A DNA stretch of 64,000 nucleotides from Streptacidiphilus jeojiense (GCF_000719095.1 NZ_JOEH01000007.1:62001-126000); one strand, 5' to 3'; shown: positions 52,287 to 62,481, counted from the stretch's first letter. The notes: a model not told the origin generated them from the sequence alone. Numbers and translations are program-made.

Positions 52287-54911
52287 TTGACCACAGCGCA
52301 TCGCAGGCGGCGAGGACTCGCAATCGGGGCCTTCGCCATCGCCGGACTGATGGCCGCGATACCCGCCCAGGCGTCGTCGGGGGGCACCGGCGCAGCGAGC
52401 ATCTTCGCCCCCGGGGCGGCCAAGGCCTACGCCCAGAAGCACGCCGCCCGCACCCCCGCCGCCGCGACCGCCGCAGCGACCGCCAGTGCGGCCCCCGCGG
52501 ACGACGGCAGCGAGGAGGCCGACGAGATATCCGAGGGCGCCGCCCAGTGGTCCGAGGCGCGGACCTCTCCCGGCGTGGTCGCGCCCGGCGCCTACGGAGC
52601 GGCCTGGAACGCCCTGCAGAAACTGCCGACCACCGGCGGTAGCTGGCAGAACGTCACCAACCTCCCCTACAACTCCGACGACCCGCGCTACCGCGACTAC
52701 GACTCCAACTCCAGTGGCGGTGCAGGGCTGGTGACCGGCCGGATGGCCGCACTGGCCGCCGACGACGACGGCCACGTCTACGCCGGCTCGGCCGGCGGCG
52801 GGGTCTGGCGCTCCAGCACCGGCGGCGGCAAGTGGACCGCGATCAGCGACGCCCTGCCCGCACAGTCCACCGGGGCACTGGCCCTGGACTCCAAGGACCG
52901 GCTCTGGCTGGGCACCGGTGAGGCCACCACCAACGCCGACGCCTACCTGGGCAGCGGGGTCTACGTCCTGGACCACCCCGAGCACGGCAGCTTCACCTCC
53001 CGGGACCGGGTCGGCGGCACCGAGCTGCAGAGCACCAGCATCCACGAGCTGCGCTTCAGCGGCACCACCGTGTGGGCGGCGACCAGCGAGGGCCTGTGGT
53101 CGCACTCCACCGTGCACCTGAACGGCCCGTGGAAGCTGGAGTTCGCCCCCAACCCCGCCTACATGCCCGGCGGTTCCCTGGCGAACGACCCCTCGTCCGC
53201 CTACAAGAACATCGTCAGTGACATCGCCTTCGACCCCAGGCACCCCGGGCGGGTGGTGGTCGCCGCGGGCTGGCGCTCCGGTGACACCTACAACGGCTTC
53301 TACACCGAGGTCGGCGGGCAGTGGCAGAAGCTCACCTCGCTGGGTGACCTGCCCGCGGACGCCGCCGACATCGGCAGCGTCACCTTCGCCCGCTCCGCGG
53401 ACGGCTCGCGCTACTACGCCATCGACCAGTCCCCGGCCGGACTCAACGCCGGCACCGACGCGCTGGCGGGAATCTTCGTCTCCAAGTCCGGCTCACCGTT
53501 CGGCCCCTGGACCCGGATCGCCACCTCCGACCAGCTGGCCGCCTCCGGCTCGGCCCTGACCGACCCCGGCGCCCAGGGCTGGTACGACCAGTTCCTGCAG
53601 GTCGACCCGAACGACCCGAACCACGTCTTCGCCGGCCTGGAGGAGGTCTTCGAGACCAAGGACGGCGGCGCCACCTGGACCACGCCGGGCCCCTACTGGA
53701 ACTTCTACTTCCCCTGCTGGAGCATCGACCCGACCAAGCAGACCGGCGACTGCTCCCAGACCACCCACGCCGACCAGCACGCCGTCGCGGTGGGCAGCTA
53801 CCACGGCAAGTCCGTGCTCTACGTGGGCAACGACGGCGGCATGTACAAGCGGCCGCTGGACGGCGCGGCCGACGCTTCCGGCCACGCCACCGACTGGACC
53901 TCGCTGAACGACGGCACCATCGACACCCTGCAGTACTACTCCGTCGGCGTGGGCAAGGACCTCGCCAACGGCGGGGTCTCGGTCACCGGCGGCCTGCAGG
54001 ACAACGGCCAGTCCATCCTGCGCAGCAACGACACGGTGATGGGCTCCAACTTCGGCGGCGACGGCGGGATGACCCTGAACGACCCGGCCAACGGCTGCAA
54101 CATCGCCCAGGAGTACGTCTACCTGGAGATCAACGTCACCCAGAACTGCGCCGCCAACAACGGCCTGGGTGCGCCCACCACCTACAACGTGCCCCCGCCG
54201 GACAACGCCACCAGCAACGCCCGCTTCATCGCGCCCTTCACCTCGGACCTGAAGACCCCCAGCACCTGGGTGGCCGGCGGCGAGAACGTGTGGGTGCAGA
54301 CCCAGGGCTTCGCCATCCACTCCTCCAGCGCCTGGACCGGGGTCTTCGACCTCGGGGCCGGACATGTCGCCACCGCGGTGGCCGCCTCCGGCGGCAAGAT
54401 CTACGCCGCCTGGTGCGGCCCCTGCAACAGCCAGGGCTTCACCCGCGGCATCGCGGTCGGCAACGCCGACGGCACCGGCTGGCAGCAGATCACCCTGCCC
54501 GCCACCGGCAGCGTCCCCAACCGCTACCTGTCCAGCCTGGCCGTCGACCCCAACGACAACAACCACGTCTACCTGGCCGTCAACGGCTTCTCCCGCTCCT
54601 GGAACGAGGGCCCGGGGGCCGGCGTCGGCCACCTCTACGAGTCCCGTGACGGCGGCCTGACCTGGAAGGACATCTCCAGCAACCTGCCCGACATCCCGGC
54701 CGACTCCATCGCGCTCACTCCCGGCGGCGGCATCGCCCTCGGCACCGACCTGGGCGCCCTCTACCGGGCTCCGGGCCGGACGACCTGGAAGGTCATCGGC
54801 CAGCTGCCCGCCGTCGCCGTCACCCAGGTCGTCGTCGGACCCGACAACCGGCTCTACGCCGCCACCCACGGCCGCGGCATCTACGCGATCAGCCTGAACC
54901 GCCTGCACTGA
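52287..54911 (+). CDS. Secreted BNR/VPS10-like beta-propeller protein
   Basis: An 874-residue secreted protein, begun at TTG 52287 behind GGGGAGGA. The signal peptide has HRRRRG and a hydrophobic core to PAQA (~residue 29). The body has repeated Asp-box motifs (SSTGGGKW, KDGGATWTT, SRDGGLTWKD) typical of sialidase/VPS10-like propellers. Residues ~55-75 are Ala/Thr-rich. Catalytic Asp/Tyr/Arg of a true sialidase cannot be placed. Function: probably glycan- or protein-binding. Confidence 0.85.
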   Translation: MTTAHRRRRGLAIGAFAIAGLMAAIPAQASSGGTGAASIFAPGAAKAYAQKHAARTPAAATAAATASAAPADDGSEEADEISEGAAQWSEARTSPGVVAPGAYGAAWNALQKLPTTGGSWQNVTNLPYNSDDPRYRDYDSNSSGGAGLVTGRMAALAADDDGHVYAGSAGGGVWRSSTGGGKWTAISDALPAQSTGALALDSKDRLWLGTGEATTNADAYLGSGVYVLDHPEHGSFTSRDRVGGTELQSTSIHELRFSGTTVWAATSEGLWSHSTVHLNGPWKLEFAPNPAYMPGGSLANDPSSAYKNIVSDIAFDPRHPGRVVVAAGWRSGDTYNGFYTEVGGQWQKLTSLGDLPADAADIGSVTFARSADGSRYYAIDQSPAGLNAGTDALAGIFVSKSGSPFGPWTRIATSDQLAASGSALTDPGAQGWYDQFLQVDPNDPNHVFAGLEEVFETKDGGATWTTPGPYWNFYFPCWSIDPTKQTGDCSQTTHADQHAVAVGSYHGKSVLYVGNDGGMYKRPLDGAADASGHATDWTSLNDGTIDTLQYYSVGVGKDLANGGVSVTGGLQDNGQSILRSNDTVMGSNFGGDGGMTLNDPANGCNIAQEYVYLEINVTQNCAANNGLGAPTTYNVPPPDNATSNARFIAPFTSDLKTPSTWVAGGENVWVQTQGFAIHSSSAWTGVFDLGAGHVATAVAASGGKIYAAWCGPCNSQGFTRGIAVGNADGTGWQQITLPATGSVPNRYLSSLAVDPNDNNHVYLAVNGFSRSWNEGPGAGVGHLYESRDGGLTWKDISSNLPDIPADSIALTPGGGIALGTDLGALYRAPGRTTWKVIGQLPAVAVTQVVVGPDNRLYAATHGRGIYAISLNRLH

Positions 54912-54938
54912 TCGCCTGCACTGATCGCCTGCACCGAC
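54900..54938 (+). repeat. Three 13-bp repeats across the stop codon
   Basis: CGCCTGCACTGAT occurs twice exactly and once with two changes (CGCCTGCACCGAC), spanning the stop codon of the propeller gene (TGA 54909-54911). Confidence 0.85.
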
Positions 54939-54959
54939 CGACGGCCCGCCCGCGGTCAT

Positions 54960-54993
54960 CCGCTGCCCGGACCCCCGAGGGTCCGGGCAGCGG
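54960..54993 (+). terminator. 15-bp hairpin terminator
   Basis: A perfect 15-bp stem (54960-54974 with 54979-54993) around a CCGA loop, about 50 bp after the propeller gene. Confidence 0.85.
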
Positions 54994-55111
54994 CATGCCC
55001 GGCGAGCACCGGCGGCCCGCTCGTGCCAGCCTGGACCAGTGACCTGAGCTGCACGGTTGTGCTCCGGCCGGCATGCTCCCCCCGCAGCGCGGGCAGCCGA
55101 GAGGAATGAAC

Positions 55112-55945
55112 GTGAACGCAGTCCCCACCGTCGCCCTGAACAACGGGACCACCATCCCCCAGCTGGGTTTCGGCGTGTACCAGATCAAGCCCGCCGACAC
55201 CGTGGCCGCCACCCTGGCGGCCCTGGAGGTCGGCTACCGCCACATCGACACGGCGCAGATGTACGGCAACGAGAAGGAGGTGGGCCGGGCCGTGCGCGAC
55301 TCCGGGCTGCCGAGGGCCGACGTCTTCGTCACCAGCAAGCTGAACAACGGCTTCCACGCCCACGACGACGCGCTCAAGGCCTTCGACCGGAGCCTGGACG
55401 ACCTCGGCTTCGACTACCTGGACCTCTTCCTGATCCACTGGCCGCTGCCCGCTGTCGGCGACTTCGTGGAGACCTGGCGGGCCATGGAGGAGATCTACCG
55501 CTCCGGCCGGGCCAAGGCGGTCGGCGTCTCCAACTTCCAGCCGCACCACCTGCGCCGGCTCCTGGACGAGACCGAGGTCGTCCCCGCGGTCAACCAGGTG
55601 GAGGTGCACCCCTACCTGACCCAGGACGCGGTGCGAGCCTTCGACACCGAGCACGGGATCGCCACCGAGGCCTGGTCCCCCATCGCCCAGGGAAAGGTCC
55701 TGGACGACCCGGTCATCACCCGGATCGCCCAGCGGCTGGGGCGCACCCCGGCCCAGGTCACCCTGCGCTGGCACCTGCAGCGCGGCGACATCGTGTTCCC
55801 CAAGTCGGTCACCCGCTCCCGGGTCGAGGAGAACTTCGCCCTCTTCGACTTCGAACTCACCCCGGACGACATGGCCGCCGTCTCCGGCCTGAACCGCGAC
55901 GAGCGCACCGGCCCTGACCCGGACACCTTCAACTGGATCCCCTGA
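55112..55945 (+). CDS. Aldo/keto reductase (2,5-diketo-gluconate-reductase-like)
   Basis: A 277-residue AKR5-type reductase: GYRHIDTAQMYGNEKEVG, KLNN lysine, LIHWPLP with His, and C-terminal SVTRSRVEEN. GTG 55112 is better spaced (6 bp) from GAGAGGA than the ATG at 55106. Likely reduces a ketose or methylglyoxal-like carbonyl with NADPH. Confidence 0.9.
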   Translation: MNAVPTVALNNGTTIPQLGFGVYQIKPADTVAATLAALEVGYRHIDTAQMYGNEKEVGRAVRDSGLPRADVFVTSKLNNGFHAHDDALKAFDRSLDDLGFDYLDLFLIHWPLPAVGDFVETWRAMEEIYRSGRAKAVGVSNFQPHHLRRLLDETEVVPAVNQVEVHPYLTQDAVRAFDTEHGIATEAWSPIAQGKVLDDPVITRIAQRLGRTPAQVTLRWHLQRGDIVFPKSVTRSRVEENFALFDFELTPDDMAAVSGLNRDERTGPDPDTFNWIP

Positions 55946-55992
55946 TCCGGCTCGGGCGTCGCCCCCGCAGACCGCACTCCGACCACTCAAGG

Positions 55993-56010
55993 TGGTCCAG
56001 ACCATTGACG
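55993..56010 (+). promoter_or_regulatory. DasR-like operator (dre) and -35 of the GH76 gene
   Basis: TGGTCCAGACCA (55993-56004) is a near-perfect palindrome matching the DasR-responsive element core (TGGTCTAGACCA), and it is directly followed by TTGACG (56005-56010), a -35 box. TGGTCC recurs at 56033-56038. DasR represses chitin/GlcNAc genes in streptomycetes. Confidence 0.65.
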
Positions 56011-56083
56011 CGTACACAACCTTGATGGAGTGTGGTCCCAAGGGGCAACCGGACCCCCGGAATCCCGCGAGCGCGGAGCTGAC

Positions 56084-57547
56084 ATGCGGTCAACAGCATC
56101 CAGAACGGTCATCACCTGGGCCGCCGTGGTCGCGGCCCTGGTCCTGTCGGTGTCGACCTCCGGGGGTGCCGCGGTCGCGGCCACGGCCCGGACCGCCATC
56201 TGCAACAAGTACTGCGACGCCCGGGACCCCGCGCTGTCCCCACAGGACCGGCAGCCGGTGTCCGCCGCCATCTACGGCCGGAACATCGTGCTGCACTTCG
56301 ACGACACCGACGCCATGGGCTGGGCCTCGATCGGCAACGGGAACCCGGGCGACGAGGTGTGGTTGGACCGCTCCTTCGACGGCGGCCGCACCTGGAGCGC
56401 GGGCAGCAAGCTGGGCGACACCACGGTCCCCTCCGGCGCCGGCGGCTGGCGCACCCTGATGTACAACGTCGACGACTGGAACAACCTCGGCGTCGGCGCG
56501 CTGCGGGCCTGCGGCAAGGCCGGCGACCGCGCCGAGATCGCCTGCACCCCCTGGGCCCGCACCACCTGGAACGCCTACAGCCGCCCGACCGCGGCGGTGA
56601 CCGCGCTGATGCAGTCCTACGACCTCGGCACCGGCCTGTTCGACACCACCGGCTGGTGGAACTCGGCCAATGCGCTGACCGCCGTCATCGACAACATCCG
56701 GGTCACCGGCATGCCCAGCTACCGGTACGCCATCGCCGACACCTACAACCTCGAACTGTCGGCCCAGGGCGGCAACTTCACCAACGACTACATCGACGAC
56801 ACCGGCTGGTGGGGCCTGGCCTGGGTGGACGCCTACGACCTGACCGGCGACAGCAGGTACCTGAACACCGCCCGCGCCGACGCCGACCACATGGCGCAGT
56901 ACTGGGACTCGGTCTGCGGCGGCGGCGTGTGGTGGAGCACCGCGAAGACCTACAAGAACGCCATCGCCAACTCGCTCTACCTGGAGCTGAACGCCGCACT
57001 GCACAACCGCATCGCCGGTGACACCGCCTACCTCGGCCGGGCCAGCGCGGAGTGGTCCTGGTTCTCCGCCAGCGGCATGATCAACGGCTCCGACCTGGTG
57101 AACGACGGCCTGACCACCTCCAGCTGCGCCAACAACGGCCAGGCCGTCTGGTCCTACAACCAGGGCGTGCTGCTCGGCGGCCTGGCCGAGCTGTACCGGG
57201 CCACCGGCGACTCGACGCTGCTCACCCGGGGCCGGCAGCTTGGCGACGCGATGACCACGACCGCGTCGCTGAACTCCGGCGGGATCCTGCGCGACCCCTG
57301 CGAGAGCGGCGACTGCGGCGGCGACGGCCCCTCCTTCAAGGGCGCCGCCGTGCGCGGGCTCAACGCCTTCAACGCCCAGCTGTCCGACCACCCCTACACC
57401 GCCTACCTGCAGCGCCAGGCGGCAACCGCCTACGCCGACGACCGCAACCCGCTCGACGCCTACGGCCTGCACTGGTCCGGACCGCTGGACAGCACCGACG
57501 CCGCCCGCCAGCAGAGCGCCGTCGACCTGATGAACGCGGCCGGCTGA
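56084..57547 (+). CDS. Secreted GH76 alpha-1,6-mannanase
   Basis: A 487-residue secreted glycoside hydrolase, ATG 56084 with CGGAG. The signal peptide ends near AAVAATA (~32). An N-terminal ~130-residue part has an Asp-box (SFDGGRTW), then the GH76 domain with the catalytic pair in NDYIDDTGWWGLAW and the GWWNSANAL and YKNAIANSLYLELNAALH segments. It cleaves alpha-1,6-mannan of fungal cell walls or actinobacterial lipomannan. The operator upstream suggests control by DasR. Confidence 0.9.
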   Translation: MRSTASRTVITWAAVVAALVLSVSTSGGAAVAATARTAICNKYCDARDPALSPQDRQPVSAAIYGRNIVLHFDDTDAMGWASIGNGNPGDEVWLDRSFDGGRTWSAGSKLGDTTVPSGAGGWRTLMYNVDDWNNLGVGALRACGKAGDRAEIACTPWARTTWNAYSRPTAAVTALMQSYDLGTGLFDTTGWWNSANALTAVIDNIRVTGMPSYRYAIADTYNLELSAQGGNFTNDYIDDTGWWGLAWVDAYDLTGDSRYLNTARADADHMAQYWDSVCGGGVWWSTAKTYKNAIANSLYLELNAALHNRIAGDTAYLGRASAEWSWFSASGMINGSDLVNDGLTTSSCANNGQAVWSYNQGVLLGGLAELYRATGDSTLLTRGRQLGDAMTTTASLNSGGILRDPCESGDCGGDGPSFKGAAVRGLNAFNAQLSDHPYTAYLQRQAATAYADDRNPLDAYGLHWSGPLDSTDAARQQSAVDLMNAAG

Positions 57548-57559
57548 GCGCGGCGCGGT

Positions 57560-58501
57560 TCAGGCCCCGCCGGGCGCCAGCACGATGTCGAACCGGACCC
57601 GCGACCAGGTCATCTCCCCCAGGTCGCGGCCGTCCGGGGTGGGGGTGCCCGCGGCCTGTCCGGCGAAGTCCCGGACCAGCGACTCCTTGACGCCGAAGAC
57701 GCTGTCGCTCTCCAGCCGGTCGTCACCGCGCACGAAGATGTGCGTCACCAGGGTCCGCAGCCCCTCCGCGCTCACCATGAAGTGCAGGTGCGAGGCGCGC
57801 ATCGGTGAGCGCCCGGTGGCCTCCAGCATCTTCCCGACCGGGCCGTCGTACGGGATGGGGTAGGGCGTGGGGGTGACCGCCCAGAAGCGGTAGGACCCGT
57901 CGTCGGCGCTGAAGAGGTGTCCGCGCCCCGCCCTGCGGTCGTCGTCGTACTGCAGGTCGTAGCGGCCGTCCTCGTCGGCCTCCCAGACCTCGATCCGCGC
58001 TCCCGGCACCGGCTTGCCGCCGGTGTCGACCACCGTCCCCTCGACCCAGCAGGGCTGGCCCTTGGCACCGCCGGCGATGTCGCCGCCGAGCTGGACCAGC
58101 GGGGCGTCCTCGACGAAGAACGGGCCGAAGACGGTCGCCTCGGTGGCGTCGGCGTACGCCTCGTTGTTGATCGCGATGGTCTGCATCGACGCCCCGAGCG
58201 TGTCCGACAGCAGGATGAACTCCTGGCGCCGCTCGTCGGTGATGTGCCCGGCCGCGGTGAGGAACTCGATGCCCCGCTGCCACTCGTCCTCGCTCAGCCG
58301 CACCTCGCGCAGGAACGCGTGCAGGTGCCGGACCGCCGCCTGCATCAACTGCCTGAGCCGCGGGTCGGCGGTGCCGTCGAAGGACGCGAGGACGCGCGCG
58401 GTCAGCTCCGCCTCACGGGCCTGCTGCTCGGCGGAGACGACGGAGGCCGGCTCGCGGGTGTCCGGCTGGGAAGTGTCCGGCTCGGAGGTGTCCGTGCTCA
58501 T
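57560..58501 (-). CDS. Intradiol ring-cleavage dioxygenase, likely hydroxyquinol 1,2-dioxygenase
   Basis: A 313-residue non-heme iron(III) dioxygenase: N-terminal helical domain (~35-130) typical of catechol/hydroxyquinol enzymes, then the beta core with [21 protein letters not shown] (Tyr in RYDLQYDDD), and the metal-binding HLHFMVS and THIF (His-X-His, Tyr). Position next to maleylacetate reductase makes hydroxyquinol the likely substrate. Its ATG overlaps the reductase stop. The N-terminus has repeated [10 protein letters not shown] units. Confidence 0.92.
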   Translation of the reverse strand: MSTDTSEPDTSQPDTREPASVVSAEQQAREAELTARVLASFDGTADPRLRQLMQAAVRHLHAFLREVRLSEDEWQRGIEFLTAAGHITDERRQEFILLSDTLGASMQTIAINNEAYADATEATVFGPFFVEDAPLVQLGGDIAGGAKGQPCWVEGTVVDTGGKPVPGARIEVWEADEDGRYDLQYDDDRRAGRGHLFSADDGSYRFWAVTPTPYPIPYDGPVGKMLEATGRSPMRASHLHFMVSAEGLRTLVTHIFVRGDDRLESDSVFGVKESLVRDFAGQAAGTPTPDGRDLGEMTWSRVRFDIVLAPGGA

Positions 58502-59553
58502 CGGGGGTCTGCTCCTTCCCACGCCGCGTGCAGCAGGCGCGCAAGGTTGTCGGGGTCCACCGGGGTGGGGTTGTCGGCCGGCACGACCGGCAGGATCGCC
58601 TCGACCGCACCCGGCAGGTCGGCCTCCTGCAGACCGTAGTCGCGCAGGGCCGTCGGGGCGTCCAGTTCGGTGCGCAGCCGCCGCAGCCCCTCGACGGCCG
58701 ACGCAGCGTCGAAGGCCGCGGCGATGCGCCGCTCGGCCTCGGGCGCGTTGGGCACGTTGAACGCCAGGACGTGCGGCAGGACGACGGCGTGCGTCTGCGC
58801 GTGCGGCAGGTCGTAGCGGCCGCCCAGGACGTGGCAGATCTTGTGGTGCAGACCGGAGCCGGCCGACGCGAAGGCCACCGCCGCCAGATAGGCGCCGTAG
58901 AGCGCGTACTCGCGCCCCTCCAGCCCGCGCGGGTCCGCGACCACCTGCGGCAGGCCGATGCGCAGGGCGCGGATGCCCTCGCCTGCCAGCGCCCGGTCGA
59001 TGGGGTCGGCGCGCGGCGCCCACATCGAGTCCACGCAGTGCGCGAGCGCGTTGAGCCCCGAGGCGACGCTCATCGCCACCGGCAGGCCGAGCATCAGGCT
59101 CGCGTCGTAGACGATCGCGCGCGGCAGCACCCGGCCGTCCACCCCGGTGGTCTTCTTGGCCCCTTCGGTCAGCCCCCAGACGTTGGTGGCCTCCGACCCG
59201 GCGTAGGTCGTCGGCACCGCCACGATCGGCAGGCCCGTGGTCAGCGCCACGGCCTTGGCCAGCCCGGTGGTGGACCCGCCTCCGACGCAGACGATCGCGT
59301 CGACGTCATGGGCGGCGGCCACGGCCCGGGCCCGCTCGGCCACCTCGACCGGTACGTGCATCACCACCTCGTCATGGTGCACCACCACCGGCACACCGGC
59401 GGTGACGGACTCGGCGAGCCCGCGCTCGGAAGCGCCGGCGACGACCATCACCCGTCGGCTGCCGAGGCGCTCGACCTCCTCGGCGACGGCCCGCGCAGCC
59501 TCCCCCGATCCGAACAGCACCCGCTGGGCGAGTCCCTCGTGCTCGAAGCGCAT
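58498..59553 (-). CDS. Maleylacetate reductase
   Basis: A 351-residue iron-containing alcohol-dehydrogenase-like enzyme. [16 protein letters not shown] nucleotide motif, [10 protein letters not shown] and [27 protein letters not shown] fit maleylacetate reductases. It turns maleylacetate into 3-oxoadipate, feeding the beta-ketoadipate pathway. It lies 1 bp after the flavin hydroxylase gene and overlaps the dioxygenase gene by 4 bp. Confidence 0.93.
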   Translation of the reverse strand: MRFEHEGLAQRVLFGSGEAARAVAEEVERLGSRRVMVVAGASERGLAESVTAGVPVVVHHDEVVMHVPVEVAERARAVAAAHDVDAIVCVGGGSTTGLAKAVALTTGLPIVAVPTTYAGSEATNVWGLTEGAKKTTGVDGRVLPRAIVYDASLMLGLPVAMSVASGLNALAHCVDSMWAPRADPIDRALAGEGIRALRIGLPQVVADPRGLEGREYALYGAYLAAVAFASAGSGLHHKICHVLGGRYDLPHAQTHAVVLPHVLAFNVPNAPEAERRIAAAFDAASAVEGLRRLRTELDAPTALRDYGLQEADLPGAVEAILPVVPADNPTPVDPDNLARLLHAAWEGADPR

Positions 59554-59554
59554 G

Positions 59555-61351
59555 TCAGATCCCGTTCCGTCCCAGCACCGACGCCAGCGCGTCGTGCAGT
59601 TCCCGTTCCGCGTCGGCCGGCAGCGAGCCGGACCGCCAGGCGATGTGCTTGTCGGGCCGCACCAGCAGGGCGCCGGACTCCTCCACCTCGCGCAGCTTGG
59701 CCCAGTCGTAGTACAGGTCGGTGACCTCCCGGCCCGGGCCGATGACCACGGTCGTCAGCGGCACCCCGAGCTCGTGCGCCACCTTGTCGGCCGCAGCGGC
59801 CCAGGCCTCCCCCGCGACACCGGTGATCAGCGTGAAGCGGTCGTACGGCGCCAGGTCCATCATCGCGAACCGGCGCTTGTTGTCGCCCACCCAGGCGTGC
59901 GGCAGGTGTGAGCCGGGCACCGTCGACGCCTGGTAGTACAGGTCCGGGTCGCGGACCGGCTCGGGCGGTTCCGACCCGTCGGAGACGATCGCGGACGACC
60001 GGTAGAACTGGCCGAGCTCGACGCCGTGGGCGTTGAACTCGTAGTTCTTCAGCTCCATGGCCCGGACCAGCGCGGCGCGCTTGGCGGCGCCCTCGGGGGT
60101 GTTGGCCTTGCGCTCCTCGATCTGCTCGATCATCTCGGCCTCGCTCCTGGCCCCGGTGACGCCCAGCGCCACGAAGATGTCGACGAACTCACGACTCGAC
60201 TCGTTGGCCCGTTTGACGATCCGTTCGGCGACCGGAGCGCGCTCGACCGAGTAGGTGTCGAGCAGCGAGGGGTCGGCCTGCCCGCGCAGCACGGCGGCGA
60301 GCTTCCAGACCAGGTTGTAGGAGTCCTGCACCGAGGTGTTGGAGCCCAGTCCGTTGCTCGGCGGGTGCCGGTGGATCGCGTCGCCGGCGCAGAACACCCG
60401 GCCGTTCTGCAGGTGCGTCGCGTACATCTCGTTGTTGCCCCACAGCGAGGTCCCGGTGATCTCGACCTCCAGCTCGGGCATGCCGAGCAGGTTGCGGACG
60501 ATCTGCTGCGCGGCGGCCTCGTCGACGGTCGGCGGCTCGTCGTCGATGTCGTAGCCCCAGACGATCAGCCACTCGTTCCACGGCCGGACCATGCGGACCA
60601 GCCCGGCGCCGATGCCGCCCACGTTCGAGCCCGGCTGGACCACCCAGTACAGGACCGAGGGGCGGTGGCCCACGTAGGGCTCGATGTCGGCCTTGAAGGT
60701 GATGTTCATGGACCCGGCGATGTCCATCCGCCCCTGGTAGGGCAGGTCGATGTCGGCGGCGACCTTGGAGCGGGCGCCGTCGGCGCCGATCAGGTACCTG
60801 GCCCGGATGGTGTACTCGCTGCCGGTGAGCCGGTCCAGGACCCGCACGTCCACGCCCTCGGCGTCCTGGGTGTGCGAGAGGTACTCGGTGGAGAACCGCG
60901 CCTGGGTCCCGCGCACCGTGGCGTTCCTGACCAGGATGGGTTCCAGGTAGGTCTGTGGGATGTCCACGGTCAGGCACGGGGAGGCCAGCTGGTAGTCGGC
61001 CTCCCGGGCCGGGCTGGTGCCCCAGGTGCGGATCCGGCCGATCTCCTCGCCGGCGATCGAGGTGCAGAAGACCGTGTCGCCCACCAGCGCGTGGTCGGTG
61101 GCGTCGGCGAGCACCTGGTCCTCGATGCCCAGGTCCCGGAAGATCTCCATGGCCCGCTGGTTGGTGATGTGCGCACGGGGGGTGTTCGCCGTCCACCGGT
61201 ACTTCGTGATCATGATGTTCGGGATCCCGAGGTGGGACAGGAACAGCGCCGCGGCCGAACCGGCCGGGCCGGAGCCGACGACCAGGACATCGGTCTCGAC
61301 CACCCCCACCGGGATCTCGGTCTCGCTCTGACCGTCGTCGAACACAGGCAT
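59555..61351 (-). CDS. FAD-dependent aromatic hydroxylase (TfdB/resorcinol hydroxylase-like)
   Basis: A 598-residue group A flavin monooxygenase: GxGxxG VVGSGPAGSAAALFL near residues 25-39, DG motif GADGARSK, and GDAIHRHPPSNGLGSNTSVQD of the FAD ribityl site. The C-terminal thioredoxin-like domain is of the phenol-hydroxylase type. Length and motifs fit 2,4-dichlorophenol 6-monooxygenase/resorcinol hydroxylases. It begins the operon and probably makes hydroxyquinol. Confidence 0.9.
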   Translation of the reverse strand: MPVFDDGQSETEIPVGVVETDVLVVGSGPAGSAAALFLSHLGIPNIMITKYRWTANTPRAHITNQRAMEIFRDLGIEDQVLADATDHALVGDTVFCTSIAGEEIGRIRTWGTSPAREADYQLASPCLTVDIPQTYLEPILVRNATVRGTQARFSTEYLSHTQDAEGVDVRVLDRLTGSEYTIRARYLIGADGARSKVAADIDLPYQGRMDIAGSMNITFKADIEPYVGHRPSVLYWVVQPGSNVGGIGAGLVRMVRPWNEWLIVWGYDIDDEPPTVDEAAAQQIVRNLLGMPELEVEITGTSLWGNNEMYATHLQNGRVFCAGDAIHRHPPSNGLGSNTSVQDSYNLVWKLAAVLRGQADPSLLDTYSVERAPVAERIVKRANESSREFVDIFVALGVTGARSEAEMIEQIEERKANTPEGAAKRAALVRAMELKNYEFNAHGVELGQFYRSSAIVSDGSEPPEPVRDPDLYYQASTVPGSHLPHAWVGDNKRRFAMMDLAPYDRFTLITGVAGEAWAAAADKVAHELGVPLTTVVIGPGREVTDLYYDWAKLREVEESGALLVRPDKHIAWRSGSLPADAERELHDALASVLGRNGI

Positions 61352-61491
61352 CGCGGCTCCGCCTTCCGCCAGGACCGGCGGCGCTGCCGGTCGGTGACTG
61401 ACACTGTCGTGCGCCCTGACCGGATCCCGAAGCAGCGGGCCCGAAGTGGGCGGGAAACGACAGGCATGGCCGATCCGGACAGCCGCCGGGG

Positions 61492-62481
61492 TCAGCCGGT
61501 CGGGTCGGGCGCCATGGCTCGCGCCGCCACCGCCCGGCGGCGCAGGTCGGTGGCCCGCTCGCCGAAGCGGGCGGCGAAGGCCCGCGAGAAGTGGTCCGCC
61601 GAGGCGAAGCCGCAGGCGTGGGCGGTCTCGGCGACGGTCGTCGCCGAGGAGCCCGGCCTCTGCAGCATGGCATGCGCGGCCTCCAGCCGCCGTTCGAGGA
61701 CGTACTTGGGCAGCGTGGTGCCCTCCCCGGCGAAGACCCGGGACAGGTGCCGGGTGCTGAGGCCGACCGCCGCCGCCACCTGCGGCGCCGACAGCCCGGG
61801 GTCGGCGAGGTGGATCCCGATGAAGGCGCGCGCGGCGGCGAGGTGGGCCGGCGACAGCCCGTCGCGGCCGCCGGTGGCCAGTGCCGCCACCAGTTCCAGC
61901 AGCACGCGCTCGTCGGCGGGCACCGGGTCGACGGCCCTGGCGGCGCGTCCGACCTGGCGCGCCAGCGCGCGGGCGTAGGGGCTGCCGCCGCTGCCGAAGT
62001 CGACCACCACCGGCTCGGCCGGCCGGCCCGTCCCGGTCACGGCGGCGAACACCTCGCGCGGGACCTTGACGACCAGTTCCTCGAGCCCGTTCGAGAAGCC
62101 GCGCAGGAACGGCTGGTCGGCGTCGCAGATCAGCAGCTGGCCCGGACGCACCACCCGGACCCCGTCCCGGTGGTAGAAGAACGCCTCGCCGACCAGGCTG
62201 AAGTACAGCGCGACCGCGTCGGCCGGCCGCCGCCGGATCACCTCGGCGTCCCGCTCCACCACGTGGGAGGTGCCGCGCACCCGGGCCAGGTGGACCTGGT
62301 CCAGCTGGAGGTTGAGCTCGGTGGCCTCCAGGACGGCCGCGTCGATGGTCCGGCAGCGCAGGCCGATCAGCGCATCGGCGTTGTGGCCCTCCCACAGCTC
62401 GATGCGCCGCTGCTCGGGCAGGCCGACCGTGGAGAACTCGACCGGTCGCGGCGCCTCGGCCGTGAGCTGCGTCATGACCAC
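61492..62481 (-). CDS. AraC-family regulator of the aromatic operon
   Basis: A 329-residue regulator: N-terminal AraC-binding-like domain (AraC_binding_2; residues ~20-190) and two C-terminal HTHs (VAAAVGLSTRHLSRVFAGEGT and ETAHACGFASADHFSRAFAARFGE). It lies 140 bp upstream of the hydroxylase gene on the same strand, so it likely activates it when an aromatic inducer is present. Confidence 0.88.
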   Translation of the reverse strand: MVMTQLTAEAPRPVEFSTVGLPEQRRIELWEGHNADALIGLRCRTIDAAVLEATELNLQLDQVHLARVRGTSHVVERDAEVIRRRPADAVALYFSLVGEAFFYHRDGVRVVRPGQLLICDADQPFLRGFSNGLEELVVKVPREVFAAVTGTGRPAEPVVVDFGSGGSPYARALARQVGRAARAVDPVPADERVLLELVAALATGGRDGLSPAHLAAARAFIGIHLADPGLSAPQVAAAVGLSTRHLSRVFAGEGTTLPKYVLERRLEAAHAMLQRPGSSATTVAETAHACGFASADHFSRAFAARFGERATDLRRRAVAARAMAPDPTG

